Assembly: GCF_012863495.1 (NCBI RefSeq)
Contig: NZ_JAAVJL010000001.1
Coordinates: 434,001 to 498,000 of the forward strand
Direction of reading: 5' to 3'
Source of the DNA: Pseudanabaena yagii GIHE-NHR1
GTDB lineage: Bacteria > Cyanobacteriota > Cyanobacteriia > Pseudanabaenales > Pseudanabaenaceae
Length of the DNA: 64,000 nucleotides
Below, piece by piece: positions 51,747 to 60,407 of this stretch (positions within the stretch are counted from its first letter, which is position 1; each line of letters starts with the position of its first letter). Below the pieces are notes generated by a model. The model had not been told where the DNA came from. It ran no database searches and saw only the letters and a list, made by a program, of their open reading frames with translations. Made by a program: the position numbers and the translations under genes.

Positions 51747-54700
51747 ATGGATGACCGCGATCGCACGAATATTCAAGCATTTTTAGCTAAATGGCAAGGC
51801 TCACAGGGAAATGAGCGAGCTAATTATCAGACTTTTTTTGATGATTTGTGTGGGGCGTTGGGGGTGGAGCGTCCGATTCCGAAGGGGACTATGCAGGGTG
51901 ATCCTTACTGTTTTGATAAGGAGATTAAAGTTTTTCATAAGGAGGGAATTAAGACAAATTTTGTGGATTTCCATCGGGAGGGGCATTTCTTAATTGAGGC
52001 AAAACAGGGGAGTGATAAGCCTAAACAAAGTTCGCCGAAGCGCGGGACTGAGAGCTATTTGCGGATGATGGAGAAGGCTTTTTATCAGGCTTTGAGCTAT
52101 ACGCCGTTTTTAAATAGCAAGCCGCCGTTTTTGATGACTTGCGATATTGGTTCGCATTTTGAGCTTTGGATGAGTTTTAGTGGCAACTATGGTGGCTATG
52201 GGGCGCGGGAAGTAATTCCCCTTGAGGATCTTCTTAAAGAGAAGGTTTTCGATCGCTTTGTGGCGATTTTTAGCGATCCGCAAAGTCTGAATCCTGAGAA
52301 GTATCGGGCGCGGGTGACGCGAGAGGTGGCGGGGACTTTGGCAAAGTTGGCGAAGTGGCTAGAGGAGCAGGGTAAGGAACCGCAGGAGGTAGCGAATTTT
52401 TTGATGCGCTGCATTTTTACGATGTTTGCGGAGGATGTGCGGTTGTTGCAGGGGGAGATTTTTACGAGGGCGTTACAGGAGCGTTGGATTCCTGAACCGA
52501 GCCGATTTAAGGCTGAGATTGAGGATCTGTGGAAGGTGATGAATACGGGTGGGAAGTTCAATTTTGATGCGATTCCGCAGTTTAATGGCAGTTTCTTTGC
52601 GAATGCGATCGCCTTTGATTTGCCGAAGGAGCAGCTAGAGGTGTTGTATGATGCTGCCCAAAAGGATTGGCGCGAGGTGGAACCTGCGATTTTTGGGACT
52701 TTGTTGGAACGGGCGTTAGAGAAGAAGGAGCGCAGTCGATTGGGGGCGCACTATACGCCGCGATCCTATGTGGAGAGGTTGGTGCGTCCTGTGGTGATGG
52801 AACCTTTGCGCGAGGAGTGGCTTTTAGTTGAGACTGAGGTTAATCGGCTTTTGGTGCTGAAGGATGGACAGGAGGAACCAACGAAGTCGCAAAGAGATAA
52901 GGCGGCGGTAGAGATTCGGGCGTTTTTGGAGCGTTTGCAACAGGTGCGGATTCTTGACCCTGCTTGCGGTTCGGGTAATTTCTTGTATGTGACGTTGGAT
53001 TTGATCAAGACGTTGGAGCAGGAGGTGCAGATGCGGTTGTTGGATGTGTTGGGGAAGGTGACGACAGATTTGTTGGAGGAGTTCGATCCCCGTTTGGCGG
53101 GACGGAAGCAGGTGAATCCTTCGCAGTTTTTGGGTATTGAGATTAATCCAAGGGCGGCGGCGATCGCGGAGTTAGTAATCTGGATTGGTTATTTGCAGTG
53201 GCATTTTAAGCGTTATGGCACTACGCCACCGCCTGAGCCAATCTTGCAGGATTTCCATAATATCGAGTTTCGGGATGCGGTGTTGGCTTATGATGGGCGG
53301 GAGCTTGATGTTGATGCGAAGACGGGTAAGGTGCGGAGTCGTTGGGGTGGGCGGACGATGAGGCATCCTGTGACGGGTGAGGATGTGCCTGATCCGTCGG
53401 ATCAGGTTCCCATCTATCGCTACATTAATCCGCGTCCTGCGGTGTGGCAAGAGGCTGATTACATTGTTTCTAACCCTCCTTTTATTGGGAATAAACGAAT
53501 GAGAGATAGATTAGGTGATGGCTATGTTGACGCGCTACGGGCAACTCATGGCGATATTTCAGATACGGTTGATTTTGTAATGTATTGGTGGAATCAGTCA
53601 GCCAAATTGGTGATTGATAATAAACTAAAGAGCTTTGGGTTAATTACGACTAATAGCATTACTCAAACTTTCAACAGAAAAGTGTTACATGAATATCTAT
53701 CAGGAACTAATCCAATATCTTTGACATTTGCCATTCCAGATCATCCTTGGATAGACAGCGCAGATGGAGCCGCAGTTAGAATTGCTATAACTGTAGGCAA
53801 ACTTGGAAAACATGAGGGGAATCTAATAAAAGTAGCAAAAGAAATAGAAGGTGAGAATGAAATCTCTCTCATATTCACACCTTCGTCAAGGGGATTAATT
53901 AATTCTGATTTAAGTGTTGGTGCAGATGTTGCATCAGCAAAGAAATTGAGAGCAAATTCTATACTTAGTGGACAAGGTGTTATCGTCTTAGGAGAAGGCT
54001 TTCAGTTAAATGAAGAAGAATATCTAAAACTGTTGAAGCAAGAACCTCAAGGCGTTCATTTAGTTAAACGATATCGTAATGGTAAAGATATCACTGACAA
54101 ACCCCGTAATCTAAGGATCATAGATTTGTATGGTTTAACAGAATTGCAAGTTAAGCAATATCCATACATATATCAAAGAATTTATGAGCTTGTAAGACCA
54201 AAACGCTTAGAAATGAAAGACAAAGCTCGCCGTGAGCAATGGTGGCTTTTTGGGAGATCTAACCAAGAAATCCGTAATGCAATCAATGAACTTGACCGAT
54301 ATATTATTACCTGCCGAACTGCAAAGCATCGTGTTTTTGTATTTGCAGAAGGTGATATTTTGCCTGATGCGAAATTAATTGCTTTCGGTTTAAATGATGC
54401 TTTTTATCTTGGGATTCTTTCATCTAGCTGTCATCTAATATGGGCTTCAAAAAGTGGTGCATGGCTTGGAGTTGGTAATGATTCTAACTACAATCATTCC
54501 GAGTGCTTTGGAAAGTTTCCTTTCCCAGATGCAACATTAGAACAAAAAGAAAAAATTCGACAACTAGGGGAAAGACTCGATCGCCATCGCAAACAAGTAC
54601 AAGCCCAACATCCCGAAATCACGATTACAGGAATGTATAACCTCCTCGAAAAACTCCGCAAAGGCGAAGACTTCACCGACAAAGACAGAGAATACAACAA

Positions 54701-55331
54701 CAAAGCCCTAGTCTCCACCCTCAAACAAATCCACGACGACCTAGACAACGCCGTACTAGAAGCCTACGGATGGGAAGACTTGAAGCCATCTTCTCTCCAT
54801 CAGACCACTGATAGCCCCCCTAGCCCCCCAATTCTGGGGGGAACCGAACAGTCTAATCAGTCAAAGTCCCCCAGTATTGGGGGATTTAGGGGGCTTGATA
54901 AACTATCGGGTGAAAGTCTCACCGAAATCATCCTCGATCGCCTCGTCACCCTCAACGCCCAACGCGCCGAAGAAGAACGGAACGGACACATACGCTGGCT
55001 ACGTCCCGAATACCAAGCACCTAACGAAGTCCGCACTCAAACCATCATCGAAGGTGTTGGCGAAAGTGAAGAAGTAGCGATCGCCCCAGCCGAAGTCAAA
55101 ACCTTCCCCAAACAACCAAAAGACCAACTCGCCGCCATCCGCGACCTCCTCCGCACCAGCAACAACCCTTGGACGATCGCCCAAATCGCCGCCCAATTCA
55201 AAAACGGTGGTAGATATAAAAATGCAATTTCCGAAAACCTCGAACGCCTAGAATGGTTCGGCATCCTGCACTGCCATCAAGACGGTCAAATCAAATACTG
55301 GCAACACATCGAAACACAGCAAGCAAGTTAA
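51747..55331 (+). CDS. MmeI-like (type IIL) fused restriction-modification enzyme
   Basis: 1194 residues combining nuclease, methylase and target recognition. The N-terminal nuclease motif D74-x9-E84-x-K86 (DFHREGHFLIEAK) has the D-x9-ExK spacing of MmeI. SAM motif I DPACGSGNFLYVTL is near 404 and the catalytic motif NPPF at 576-579 (adenine N6 type). Target recognition is probably at about 700-950. Base use is mosaic: G-rich to about 53460, AT-rich from 53460 to 54540, C-rich after that. A palindromic repeat is inserted in frame at 54812-54896. MmeI is about 920 residues, so this one is long. It should both methylate and cut; activity untested. Confidence 0.85.
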   Translation: MDDRDRTNIQAFLAKWQGSQGNERANYQTFFDDLCGALGVERPIPKGTMQGDPYCFDKEIKVFHKEGIKTNFVDFHREGHFLIEAKQGSDKPKQSSPKRGTESYLRMMEKAFYQALSYTPFLNSKPPFLMTCDIGSHFELWMSFSGNYGGYGAREVIPLEDLLKEKVFDRFVAIFSDPQSLNPEKYRARVTREVAGTLAKLAKWLEEQGKEPQEVANFLMRCIFTMFAEDVRLLQGEIFTRALQERWIPEPSRFKAEIEDLWKVMNTGGKFNFDAIPQFNGSFFANAIAFDLPKEQLEVLYDAAQKDWREVEPAIFGTLLERALEKKERSRLGAHYTPRSYVERLVRPVVMEPLREEWLLVETEVNRLLVLKDGQEEPTKSQRDKAAVEIRAFLERLQQVRILDPACGSGNFLYVTLDLIKTLEQEVQMRLLDVLGKVTTDLLEEFDPRLAGRKQVNPSQFLGIEINPRAAAIAELVIWIGYLQWHFKRYGTTPPPEPILQDFHNIEFRDAVLAYDGRELDVDAKTGKVRSRWGGRTMRHPVTGEDVPDPSDQVPIYRYINPRPAVWQEADYIVSNPPFIGNKRMRDRLGDGYVDALRATHGDISDTVDFVMYWWNQSAKLVIDNKLKSFGLITTNSITQTFNRKVLHEYLSGTNPISLTFAIPDHPWIDSADGAAVRIAITVGKLGKHEGNLIKVAKEIEGENEISLIFTPSSRGLINSDLSVGADVASAKKLRANSILSGQGVIVLGEGFQLNEEEYLKLLKQEPQGVHLVKRYRNGKDITDKPRNLRIIDLYGLTELQVKQYPYIYQRIYELVRPKRLEMKDKARREQWWLFGRSNQEIRNAINELDRYIITCRTAKHRVFVFAEGDILPDAKLIAFGLNDAFYLGILSSSCHLIWASKSGAWLGVGNDSNYNHSECFGKFPFPDATLEQKEKIRQLGERLDRHRKQVQAQHPEITITGMYNLLEKLRKGEDFTDKDREYNNKALVSTLKQIHDDLDNAVLEAYGWEDLKPSSLHQTTDSPPSPPILGGTEQSNQSKSPSIGGFRGLDKLSGESLTEIILDRLVTLNAQRAEEERNGHIRWLRPEYQAPNEVRTQTIIEGVGESEEVAIAPAEVKTFPKQPKDQLAAIRDLLRTSNNPWTIAQIAAQFKNGGRYKNAISENLERLEWFGILHCHQDGQIKYWQHIETQQAS
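54812..54896. repeat. Palindromic repeat inserted in frame in the MmeI-like gene
   Basis: agcccccctagccccccaat... at the left and ...attgggggatttagggggct at the right form imperfect inverted repeats of about 29 bp. Such ccccctagccccc repeats are common intergenic elements in cyanobacteria. Here it codes a Pro/Gly/Ser-rich insert (SPPSPPILGGTEQ, SPSIGGFRGLD). Confidence 0.8.
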
Positions 55332-55465
55332 ATATAAAACGTGCTATCGTATAGATAGCCCTTCCTTTCGCGAAGTCTCAAGTTCCACTTGGGATACGTC
55401 TAAAAACAATCCCTAAAAAGATTAGTCCAATGACATAGCAAAGGCGGGGCTTTTGATTGTCTAAA

Positions 55466-56296
55466 TTACTTAGTTTTCGATACATCAATTTCATGTTCTC
55501 TCGGCTTAAATAGCCAATGACGATAGGGATGCAACCAAGTATTTCTCACATCACTTCTAGCCGTACTTACCCCAATATTAAAGTTTGGATATATTTTACG
55601 GATGCGCTGACTAATGTACTTATATAGCTTCTCCTTGTCAATGGTTCTCTTACCCCGAAACCTTGAACCTTCTGGCTTTTCCTTATGCTTATCATTTAGC
55701 CGAAACTGCATTGAACCTAAAACTATATCTAAACACTGCATAATTGCGTGATCGTGAGACTTTACTTCCGCTATTTGATCCAACGAGATTTTAATATTTG
55801 CATCCTCGAATTGGCGGAAATGATTCAGCCCAGCAATATACGCCTTAAAACTTGCAACCTTCTCTCTAGTGTCAGGTAAATCATCAAAATAGAGCCTAAC
55901 TTGAATAGGTAAATTTGTTGGATTAGAATATTGCAAACCAAAAGCGTGTTTTACAAACTGATAATACAGCAAAAAATATTCATTCTCTAATTGTTCAGAA
56001 CGTAAGCTTTTAGCAACAATGCTATTTTGCGTAAACATAATCCTAGTCTTAATTTTATCCGCTTCCACTAGGTCAAAAAATGTTTCCATCAGCCCCAGAT
56101 ATTTACTTAAATATTGATCTGTAACCTTTGACCATTTTGCTTCTTTCAATAAATTTAGTTCTATTTTTCGATCCTGCAAAATTTTTCGCACTTGATCCAA
56201 GTCCGAAGAACGTACTAAGACACCACCATAAAAATTAGAGAAATATTTGCCATTATCAATTGATTCATCGCAATAGATTAAATATTCTTGAGACAA
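55466..56296 (-). CDS. DUF3800 domain protein
   Basis: 276 residues. DUF3800 begins with the typical acidic motif YLIYCDESIDNGKYFSNFYG, and a second box is FDDLPDTREKVASF with SHDHAIMQCLDIVLGSMQFR, giving an RNase H-like acidic site. The function of DUF3800 is unknown; it often sits near phage-defence and mobile genes, as here beside the MmeI-like enzyme. Convergent with that gene. The promoter lies in the 75-bp gap before DUF1016 copy B. Confidence 0.8.
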   Translation of the reverse strand: MSQEYLIYCDESIDNGKYFSNFYGGVLVRSSDLDQVRKILQDRKIELNLLKEAKWSKVTDQYLSKYLGLMETFFDLVEADKIKTRIMFTQNSIVAKSLRSEQLENEYFLLYYQFVKHAFGLQYSNPTNLPIQVRLYFDDLPDTREKVASFKAYIAGLNHFRQFEDANIKISLDQIAEVKSHDHAIMQCLDIVLGSMQFRLNDKHKEKPEGSRFRGKRTIDKEKLYKYISQRIRKIYPNFNIGVSTARSDVRNTWLHPYRHWLFKPREHEIDVSKTK

Positions 56297-56371
56297 GCGA
56301 ATTATCCTATCTTTTACTGAAAATTTGAGTATATTGTACCAAATGCTAAAGCATATTAACTAGTAGCAACA

Positions 56372-57094
56372 ATGAACGAAGCCGATCGCAACTCACCACA
56401 GATTAATCCAGATATCCAAGAAACAGCACAAAAACTATTTAGCGAAATAAGTCGGCTTATTGACGCAGCTAAACAACGCGCCGCCATTGATCTTATTAGA
56501 AATGCCGAACTTGTACACAAATCTGAAGACCCCATTCGGCATCATTTAGAACAACTGCGTCAAGAGCAGCAAATATCCACAGACTTACTGCTAAAAGATC
56601 CCTACATCCTAGACTTTTTAGATATAAGCGATCGCTACTATGAAAAAGACCTCGAAGATGCCATCCTGCGCGATATCGAGAAATTGTTATTAGAACTTGG
56701 AGCTGGATTTACCTTTATCGCAAGACAAAAACGCATCCAAATTGATAACGATGACTTTTATATTGACCTGCTGTTCTATAACCGCAAGCTCAAACGCCTT
56801 GTTGTGATCGACCTCAAACTCGGCAACTTTCGCCACGAATATAAAAGTCAAATGGAACTTTATTTACGTTGGCTTGCCAAATATGACCAAGAGAGCGATG
56901 AACTTCCACCATTGGGAATCATTTTATGTGCAGGTAAAAAACAAGAACAGATTGAACTGCTCGAACTAGACAAAAGCGGTATCCATGTTGCTGAATACCT
57001 CACCGTATTACCACCCAAAGAACTACTCCAAGCAAAACTCCAACAAGCGATCGCCTCAGCACGTCGGCGATTACCTTCATCGGAACAGGATTGA
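56372..57094 (+). CDS. DUF1016/YhcG-type nuclease lacking N-terminal domain, copy B
   Basis: 240 residues. Near-identical to 43604-44326 (H6R, S13P, Q28R, one F-to-L and one A-to-V change), with the same missing DUF1016_N segment. The nuclease core (DDFYIDLLFYNRKLKRLV, IDLKLGNF) is intact. It has no overlapping antitoxin-like gene in front: similarity to copy A starts at the start codon and ends in the downstream hairpin, so gene and hairpin moved as a unit. It forms the right border of the second cassette. Confidence 0.86.
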   Translation: MNEADRNSPQINPDIQETAQKLFSEISRLIDAAKQRAAIDLIRNAELVHKSEDPIRHHLEQLRQEQQISTDLLLKDPYILDFLDISDRYYEKDLEDAILRDIEKLLLELGAGFTFIARQKRIQIDNDDFYIDLLFYNRKLKRLVVIDLKLGNFRHEYKSQMELYLRWLAKYDQESDELPPLGIILCAGKKQEQIELLELDKSGIHVAEYLTVLPPKELLQAKLQQAIASARRRLPSSEQD

Positions 57095-57104
57095 TATGTT
57101 TTTC

Positions 57105-57138
57105 TGCGATCGCTAGATGCAAAAAATTAGCGATCGCA
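57105..57138. terminator. HIP1-based hairpin after DUF1016 copy B
   Basis: tgcgatcgcta and tagcgatcgca arms, 11 bp perfect. Homologous to 44337-44371. Confidence 0.6.
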
Positions 57139-57171
57139 GCCAAAATATCTTCTATCCGCTTTTTCAAATCT

Positions 57172-57462
57172 CTAAATGGCACGAATTAACTCCCTTAGCA
57201 CAGGCTCACGAAGATGTTGACGAAGTGCCGACTTAGTTCCTAAATCCACTTTGCATTGCAAAATATCTTCTAAGTAACGCCGCACACGAAACAAATCAAA
57301 TAATGTCGCTTCGATCGCAAATTCTACTAACAGATCTACATCACTATCAGGACGCGCTTCATCTCTTGCAACAGATCCAAATAAATCAAGAGATACAACT
57401 CCTAAACCTTTGATTTGGTCTCTATGTTTTGCCAAAATTCCTAAAACTTCTACTCGCTTCAT
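57172..57462 (-). CDS. MNT-type nucleotidyltransferase (MntA-like), solitary
   Basis: 96 residues. The minimal nucleotidyltransferase motif is GSVARDEARPDSDVDLLVEF (GSx10DxD). In MntA-HepT modules it adds AMP to the HEPN toxin as an antidote. Here no HEPN gene is next to it, so it is an orphan or acts in trans. The C-terminus (LEDILQCKVDLGTKSALRQH) is normal. Confidence 0.88.
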   Translation of the reverse strand: MKRVEVLGILAKHRDQIKGLGVVSLDLFGSVARDEARPDSDVDLLVEFAIEATLFDLFRVRRYLEDILQCKVDLGTKSALRQHLREPVLRELIRAI

Positions 57463-57532
57463 ATCAGCACTTGAGTTTTACGATTGCTTCTAATTCTTAC
57501 ATGAATGTTTAAAGACGTTAACAGCACAATGT

Positions 57533-57591
57533 AATCAAGGCAGACAAATCAAATACTGCTGCAAATATATCTCAATCTAGCAAGCAAGTTA
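57533..57591 (+). pseudogene. Remnant matching the 3' end of the MmeI-like gene
   Basis: caaatcaaatactg and, after an imperfect stretch, caagcaagttaaa repeat the last about 50 bases of the gene at 51747-55331 (GQIKYW..., QAS stop). Frame and internal codons are damaged (a TAG appears). It lies immediately upstream of hisZ, past the right edge of cassette B. Confidence 0.5.
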
Positions 57592-57657
57592 AAAAGCGAT
57601 CGCTTAATATCGGCAAGCATTCACGGTAGGATAAAAGGCGAAGACTGAGAGAATTGT

Positions 57658-58860
57658 ATGGTGCATCAACTGCCGACTGGCGCAAAAGACTTACTTCCCC
57701 TAGACGTTGCTCAAAAGCGTTGGATCGAGAGCCGCATTCAACAAGTTTTTCAGTCATGGGGCTATCAACGCATCATTACCCCAACTGTAGAACATTTGCG
57801 ATCGCTAACCGCAGGCGGAGCCGTCGATCCCAAATCCGTAATCCAACTGCATAGCAACAGCATCGATATTTTAGGATTACGTCCTGAATTTACCGCCTCG
57901 ATCGCCCGTGCCTATGCTGCCCGATTGGGTAGTCATGTGGCAACCTGTCCGCAGCGACTTTATTACAATGCCAATGTATTTCGGCGGCGAGCCAATAGCA
58001 CCTCCGAGGAATCCTTTCAGGCTGGCGTAGAATTACTGGGCGCTTCAGGATTGTTAGCCGATGGCGAAATTTTATTGCTTTTAGCCGAAAGCCTCGATCG
58101 CGTAGAACTACCAGATTGGCAAATCATCCTCGGCGATGCCAGACTCACAGGTGCATTGCTCGATCTATTGCCAGAACAATATCGCGCCAAAGTCCGCCAA
58201 AGCCTTGCCAAACTTGATCGCATTGCCATCACCGAAATGGACTTACCCGAAGATGTCAAAGGCTATGCCCTTGAATTGGTTGACCTACGTGGCAAGCCCA
58301 AGGATGTCTTGAGCCGTCTCTCCACAAGCAAATGGACATCAGGACTGACAGGAGAAATTAGTTACCTCAAATCCTTGATAGATCTTTGGGAAAGTACCAA
58401 TCAAAATGCTAGCGATCGCCTCATCCTCGATCTCAGCTTTATGCAAACCTTCGACTATTACACAGGGATTGTGTTTGATGTTGCCTGTAATAACTATGTC
58501 GTTGCCCAAGGCGGACGCTACGATCGCCTGCTCGGTGTCTACCATCCACAAAATGTCAGTTATCCCAGTATCGGCTTTTGCATTAATCTCGAAGACCTGC
58601 AACAAGCTCTGCAAAAACAATTACCACAAACCCTCACCACATCAAGCTGGTTAGTTGTCGCCAAAACTCCCGATGCGATGCAAGCCGCCTTTGCCCATGC
58701 CGCAAAATTGCGCCAAGAGCCACAAATAGAGGCGATCGAGCTAGAGCTAGAGTTTCGTGATGCTGATGTTGTGCGTGACCATGCGCGATCGCGTGGTATT
58801 CCCCAGATTGCATGGGTAAGTAGTGATGGAGCGATCGCTTCAGAAACAACAGCTATTTAA
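57658..58860 (+). CDS. hisZ: ATP phosphoribosyltransferase regulatory subunit
   Basis: 400 residues. A HisRS-like paralogue without aminoacylation that activates short-form HisG in histidine synthesis. Motif 2-like QRLYYNANVFRRRANSTSEE and TFDYYTGIVFDV and QGGRYDRLL are present, as in HisZ and HisS. The start at 57658 (MVHQLPTGAKDLLPLDVAQK) is the family start. No tRNA-binding domain at the C-terminus, which favours HisZ over HisS. Cytoplasmic. Confidence 0.94.
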   Translation: MVHQLPTGAKDLLPLDVAQKRWIESRIQQVFQSWGYQRIITPTVEHLRSLTAGGAVDPKSVIQLHSNSIDILGLRPEFTASIARAYAARLGSHVATCPQRLYYNANVFRRRANSTSEESFQAGVELLGASGLLADGEILLLLAESLDRVELPDWQIILGDARLTGALLDLLPEQYRAKVRQSLAKLDRIAITEMDLPEDVKGYALELVDLRGKPKDVLSRLSTSKWTSGLTGEISYLKSLIDLWESTNQNASDRLILDLSFMQTFDYYTGIVFDVACNNYVVAQGGRYDRLLGVYHPQNVSYPSIGFCINLEDLQQALQKQLPQTLTTSSWLVVAKTPDAMQAAFAHAAKLRQEPQIEAIELELEFRDADVVRDHARSRGIPQIAWVSSDGAIASETTAI

Positions 58861-58908
58861 ATAAAAAAGAGAGGTGCTGCTAAGCAGCACCTCTCTTTTT
58901 TATTTAAA
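58856..58908 (+). terminator. Terminator of hisZ
   Basis: tttaaataaaaaagagaggtg... with perfect complement around gctaagc, including the stop codon; T-rich exit. Confidence 0.85.
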
Positions 58909-58972
58909 AATATTGGTCAAATTTGGAGAACTTAAGGTAATCTATTCAACCAATCATCAAATTTGCGTAGAT

Positions 58973-59023
58973 AGAGATTTACTAAATGAAGATCACTAAG
59001 TGATCTTCATTTAGTAAATCTCT
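58973..59023. terminator. Palindromic hairpin upstream of the SH3 protein gene
   Basis: agagatttactaaatgaaga... arms of about 24 bp, perfect around ctaag. It follows the hisZ terminator closely, so a double structure again. Confidence 0.55.
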
Positions 59024-59067
59024 CATCCATTTTGCTAGTGATTTTTGATAGAGATAGGTGTGCCTGA

Positions 59068-59511
59068 ATGAGATTTCCCGAAACTGCAAAATCGAGTACA
59101 AGTTTAGCTTTTAGCCTAGGGATAATTGTGGCGATCGTGGCGACAGGCTGGTATTACGTCATTTTGCCATTTCAGAAACATCCCCAAAGACCTGTATTTT
59201 CCAATGATCTAAAGTCGGTTCCAGCACCAGCACCACCGATCGCTGCAATTAAAGTTGCGCCTATGCCTCAACCTACGGTCAAGGCAAAACCTAAAACTAA
59301 TGATGCTAAGTATCAAGGTAAGGTTAACGCTAGCATTGGTCTAGTATTTCGTGCTGATCCAAGCCAAGCCTCTAAGAGCGTTGGTGGTGCGGACTTTAAT
59401 ACTAAAGTTTCTGTAATTCGAGAAGCCCCCGATCGCGAATGGGTATATGTTCGTAACGAAAACACCAAAGAAGAAGGTTGGGTTAGATCTGGCAATATCA
59501 CCAAAGAATAA
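59068..59511 (+). CDS. Membrane-anchored SH3-domain protein
   Basis: 147 residues. One N-terminal membrane helix (SLAFSLGIIVAIVATGWYYV) is followed by a Pro-rich linker (PAPAPPIAAIKVAPMPQPTV) and a bacterial SH3_3 domain (about 88-145: NASIGLVFRADPSQASKSVG, VSVIREAPDREWVYVRNENT, EGWVRSGNI). Anchored to the membrane with the SH3 outside, it probably binds cell wall peptides. Exact role unknown. The stop is inside a hairpin arm. Confidence 0.82.
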   Translation: MRFPETAKSSTSLAFSLGIIVAIVATGWYYVILPFQKHPQRPVFSNDLKSVPAPAPPIAAIKVAPMPQPTVKAKPKTNDAKYQGKVNASIGLVFRADPSQASKSVGGADFNTKVSVIREAPDREWVYVRNENTKEEGWVRSGNITKE

Positions 59512-59536
59512 AAAATGGCTATGTCATTTTTTATTC
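59506..59536 (+). terminator. Hairpin ending the SH3 gene
   Basis: gaataaaaaatgg / tcattttttattc arms, containing the TAA stop; one G-T pair. Confidence 0.7.
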
Positions 59537-59570
59537 AATAGATACATCCTATTTAGGATTTGTGTAATAC

Positions 59571-59619
59571 AGATAAATTTTGAAAAAGCTTGCTTCGCAA
59601 GCTTTTTCAAAATTTATCT
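59571..59619. repeat. Dispersed hairpin (agataaattttgaaaaagc type)
   Basis: A 22-bp perfect palindrome with ttgcttcgcaa at its centre, followed by aggtcgagaaagcgcaaagcgctgta. Similar words occur near 27068-27105 and 17480-17560. Confidence 0.6.
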
Positions 59620-59692
59620 AGGTCGAGAAAGCGCAAAGCGCTGTAAGTGCGGCGTAAAGATCCGCACTTACTCCATATAAACAAGAACACTC

Positions 59693-60016
59693 ATGATTCG
59701 GTCACTATTTTTATTCTTCTTAGCAGGACTCTGTGAAATTGGTGGTGGCTATTTATTTTGGCTATGGTTGCGAGAAGGCAAAAGCTTTTGGTTAGCGATA
59801 ATTGGGATGGTGATCTTGGGGCTATATGGAGTTCTGCCAACCCTTCAAACAGCTAACTTTGGCAGAGCCTATGCCGCTTACGGAGGCATCTTCATTGTGT
59901 TATCGATCGCTTGGGGATGGTTAGTGGATCGAGTTATTCCTGATAAATTTGATCTAATTGGGGCTGGGATCGCCTTCTTGGGGGTATTAGTAATTATGTA
60001 TGCGCCAAGATCATAG
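59693..60016 (+). CDS. YnfA family (UPF0060) membrane protein
   Basis: 107 residues with four predicted membrane helices, the exact size of the family. Conserved start [20 protein letters not shown] with the Glu of LCEIGG, and [20 protein letters not shown] and the closing [14 protein letters not shown]. It resembles small multidrug-resistance (SMR) transporters; its substrate is unknown. Single gene. Confidence 0.94.
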   Translation: MIRSLFLFFLAGLCEIGGGYLFWLWLREGKSFWLAIIGMVILGLYGVLPTLQTANFGRAYAAYGGIFIVLSIAWGWLVDRVIPDKFDLIGAGIAFLGVLVIMYAPRS

Positions 60017-60151
60017 TAATCATCCACAAACCCAAACAAGAATAATTTTGAAAGCGTTACTTTCAAAATTATTCTTGTTTGGGTGATCTGGTAATTGCTG
60101 CATCAAAAGTTAAGACTGCTAAGATCAACAAAAGCGCAACCTCTAAAGGCT

Positions 60152-60271
60152 ATGGTTATTGCCAACTATCCATCACCACTAACCATCCTCGAAAATGGCG
60201 ATCGCCTCAGTCGAAATGATATGGCAGTAGTTCTCAAGACTTTGCAGACTGGGCGATCGCGTCATAGCTAA
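60152..60271 (+). pseudogene. Possible Uma2-like N-terminal scrap
   Basis: A 39-codon frame with PLTILENGDRLSRNDMA, reminiscent of the LENGDRLTRxEF start of cyanobacterial Uma2 (DUF820) nucleases. It ends at TAA just before a MITE-like element. Too short to be sure. Confidence 0.25.
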
Positions 60272-60275
60272 TACA

Positions 60276-60378
60276 ATACCAAATGAAGAAACGGCTTTGC
60301 CATTTCTTCATTGAAAAACCCTCACTGGGTTTGGTTTTCAAATCACAAAAGTGTTGTCACACTTTCGTGATTTGGTAT
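60276..60378. mobile_element. MITE-like element with ataccaaat ends
   Basis: Terminal repeats ataccaaat / atttggtat. Inside are three neighbouring hairpins (aatgaagaaa.., aaaaccctca.., caaatcacRaaag..). No coding capacity. A family distinct from the TATAGCARTCC elements. Confidence 0.6.
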
Positions 60379-60407
60379 AAAAGTTTAATATTGGAGGTTT
60401 TGCCACA

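Larger units (their letters stand above)
60017..60407. other. Spacer with hairpin, gene scrap and MITE-like element
   Basis: Contains a hairpin at about 60034-60081 (aaacccaaacaagaataatt... arms), a 39-codon frame at 60152-60271 and the element 60276-60378. No functional gene seen. Confidence 0.55.

Noticed and set aside
59447-59680. 77-codon plus-strand frame
   Set aside because: Starts inside the SH3 gene and continues through a dispersed hairpin; same repeat-derived peptide as at 17.5 kb.
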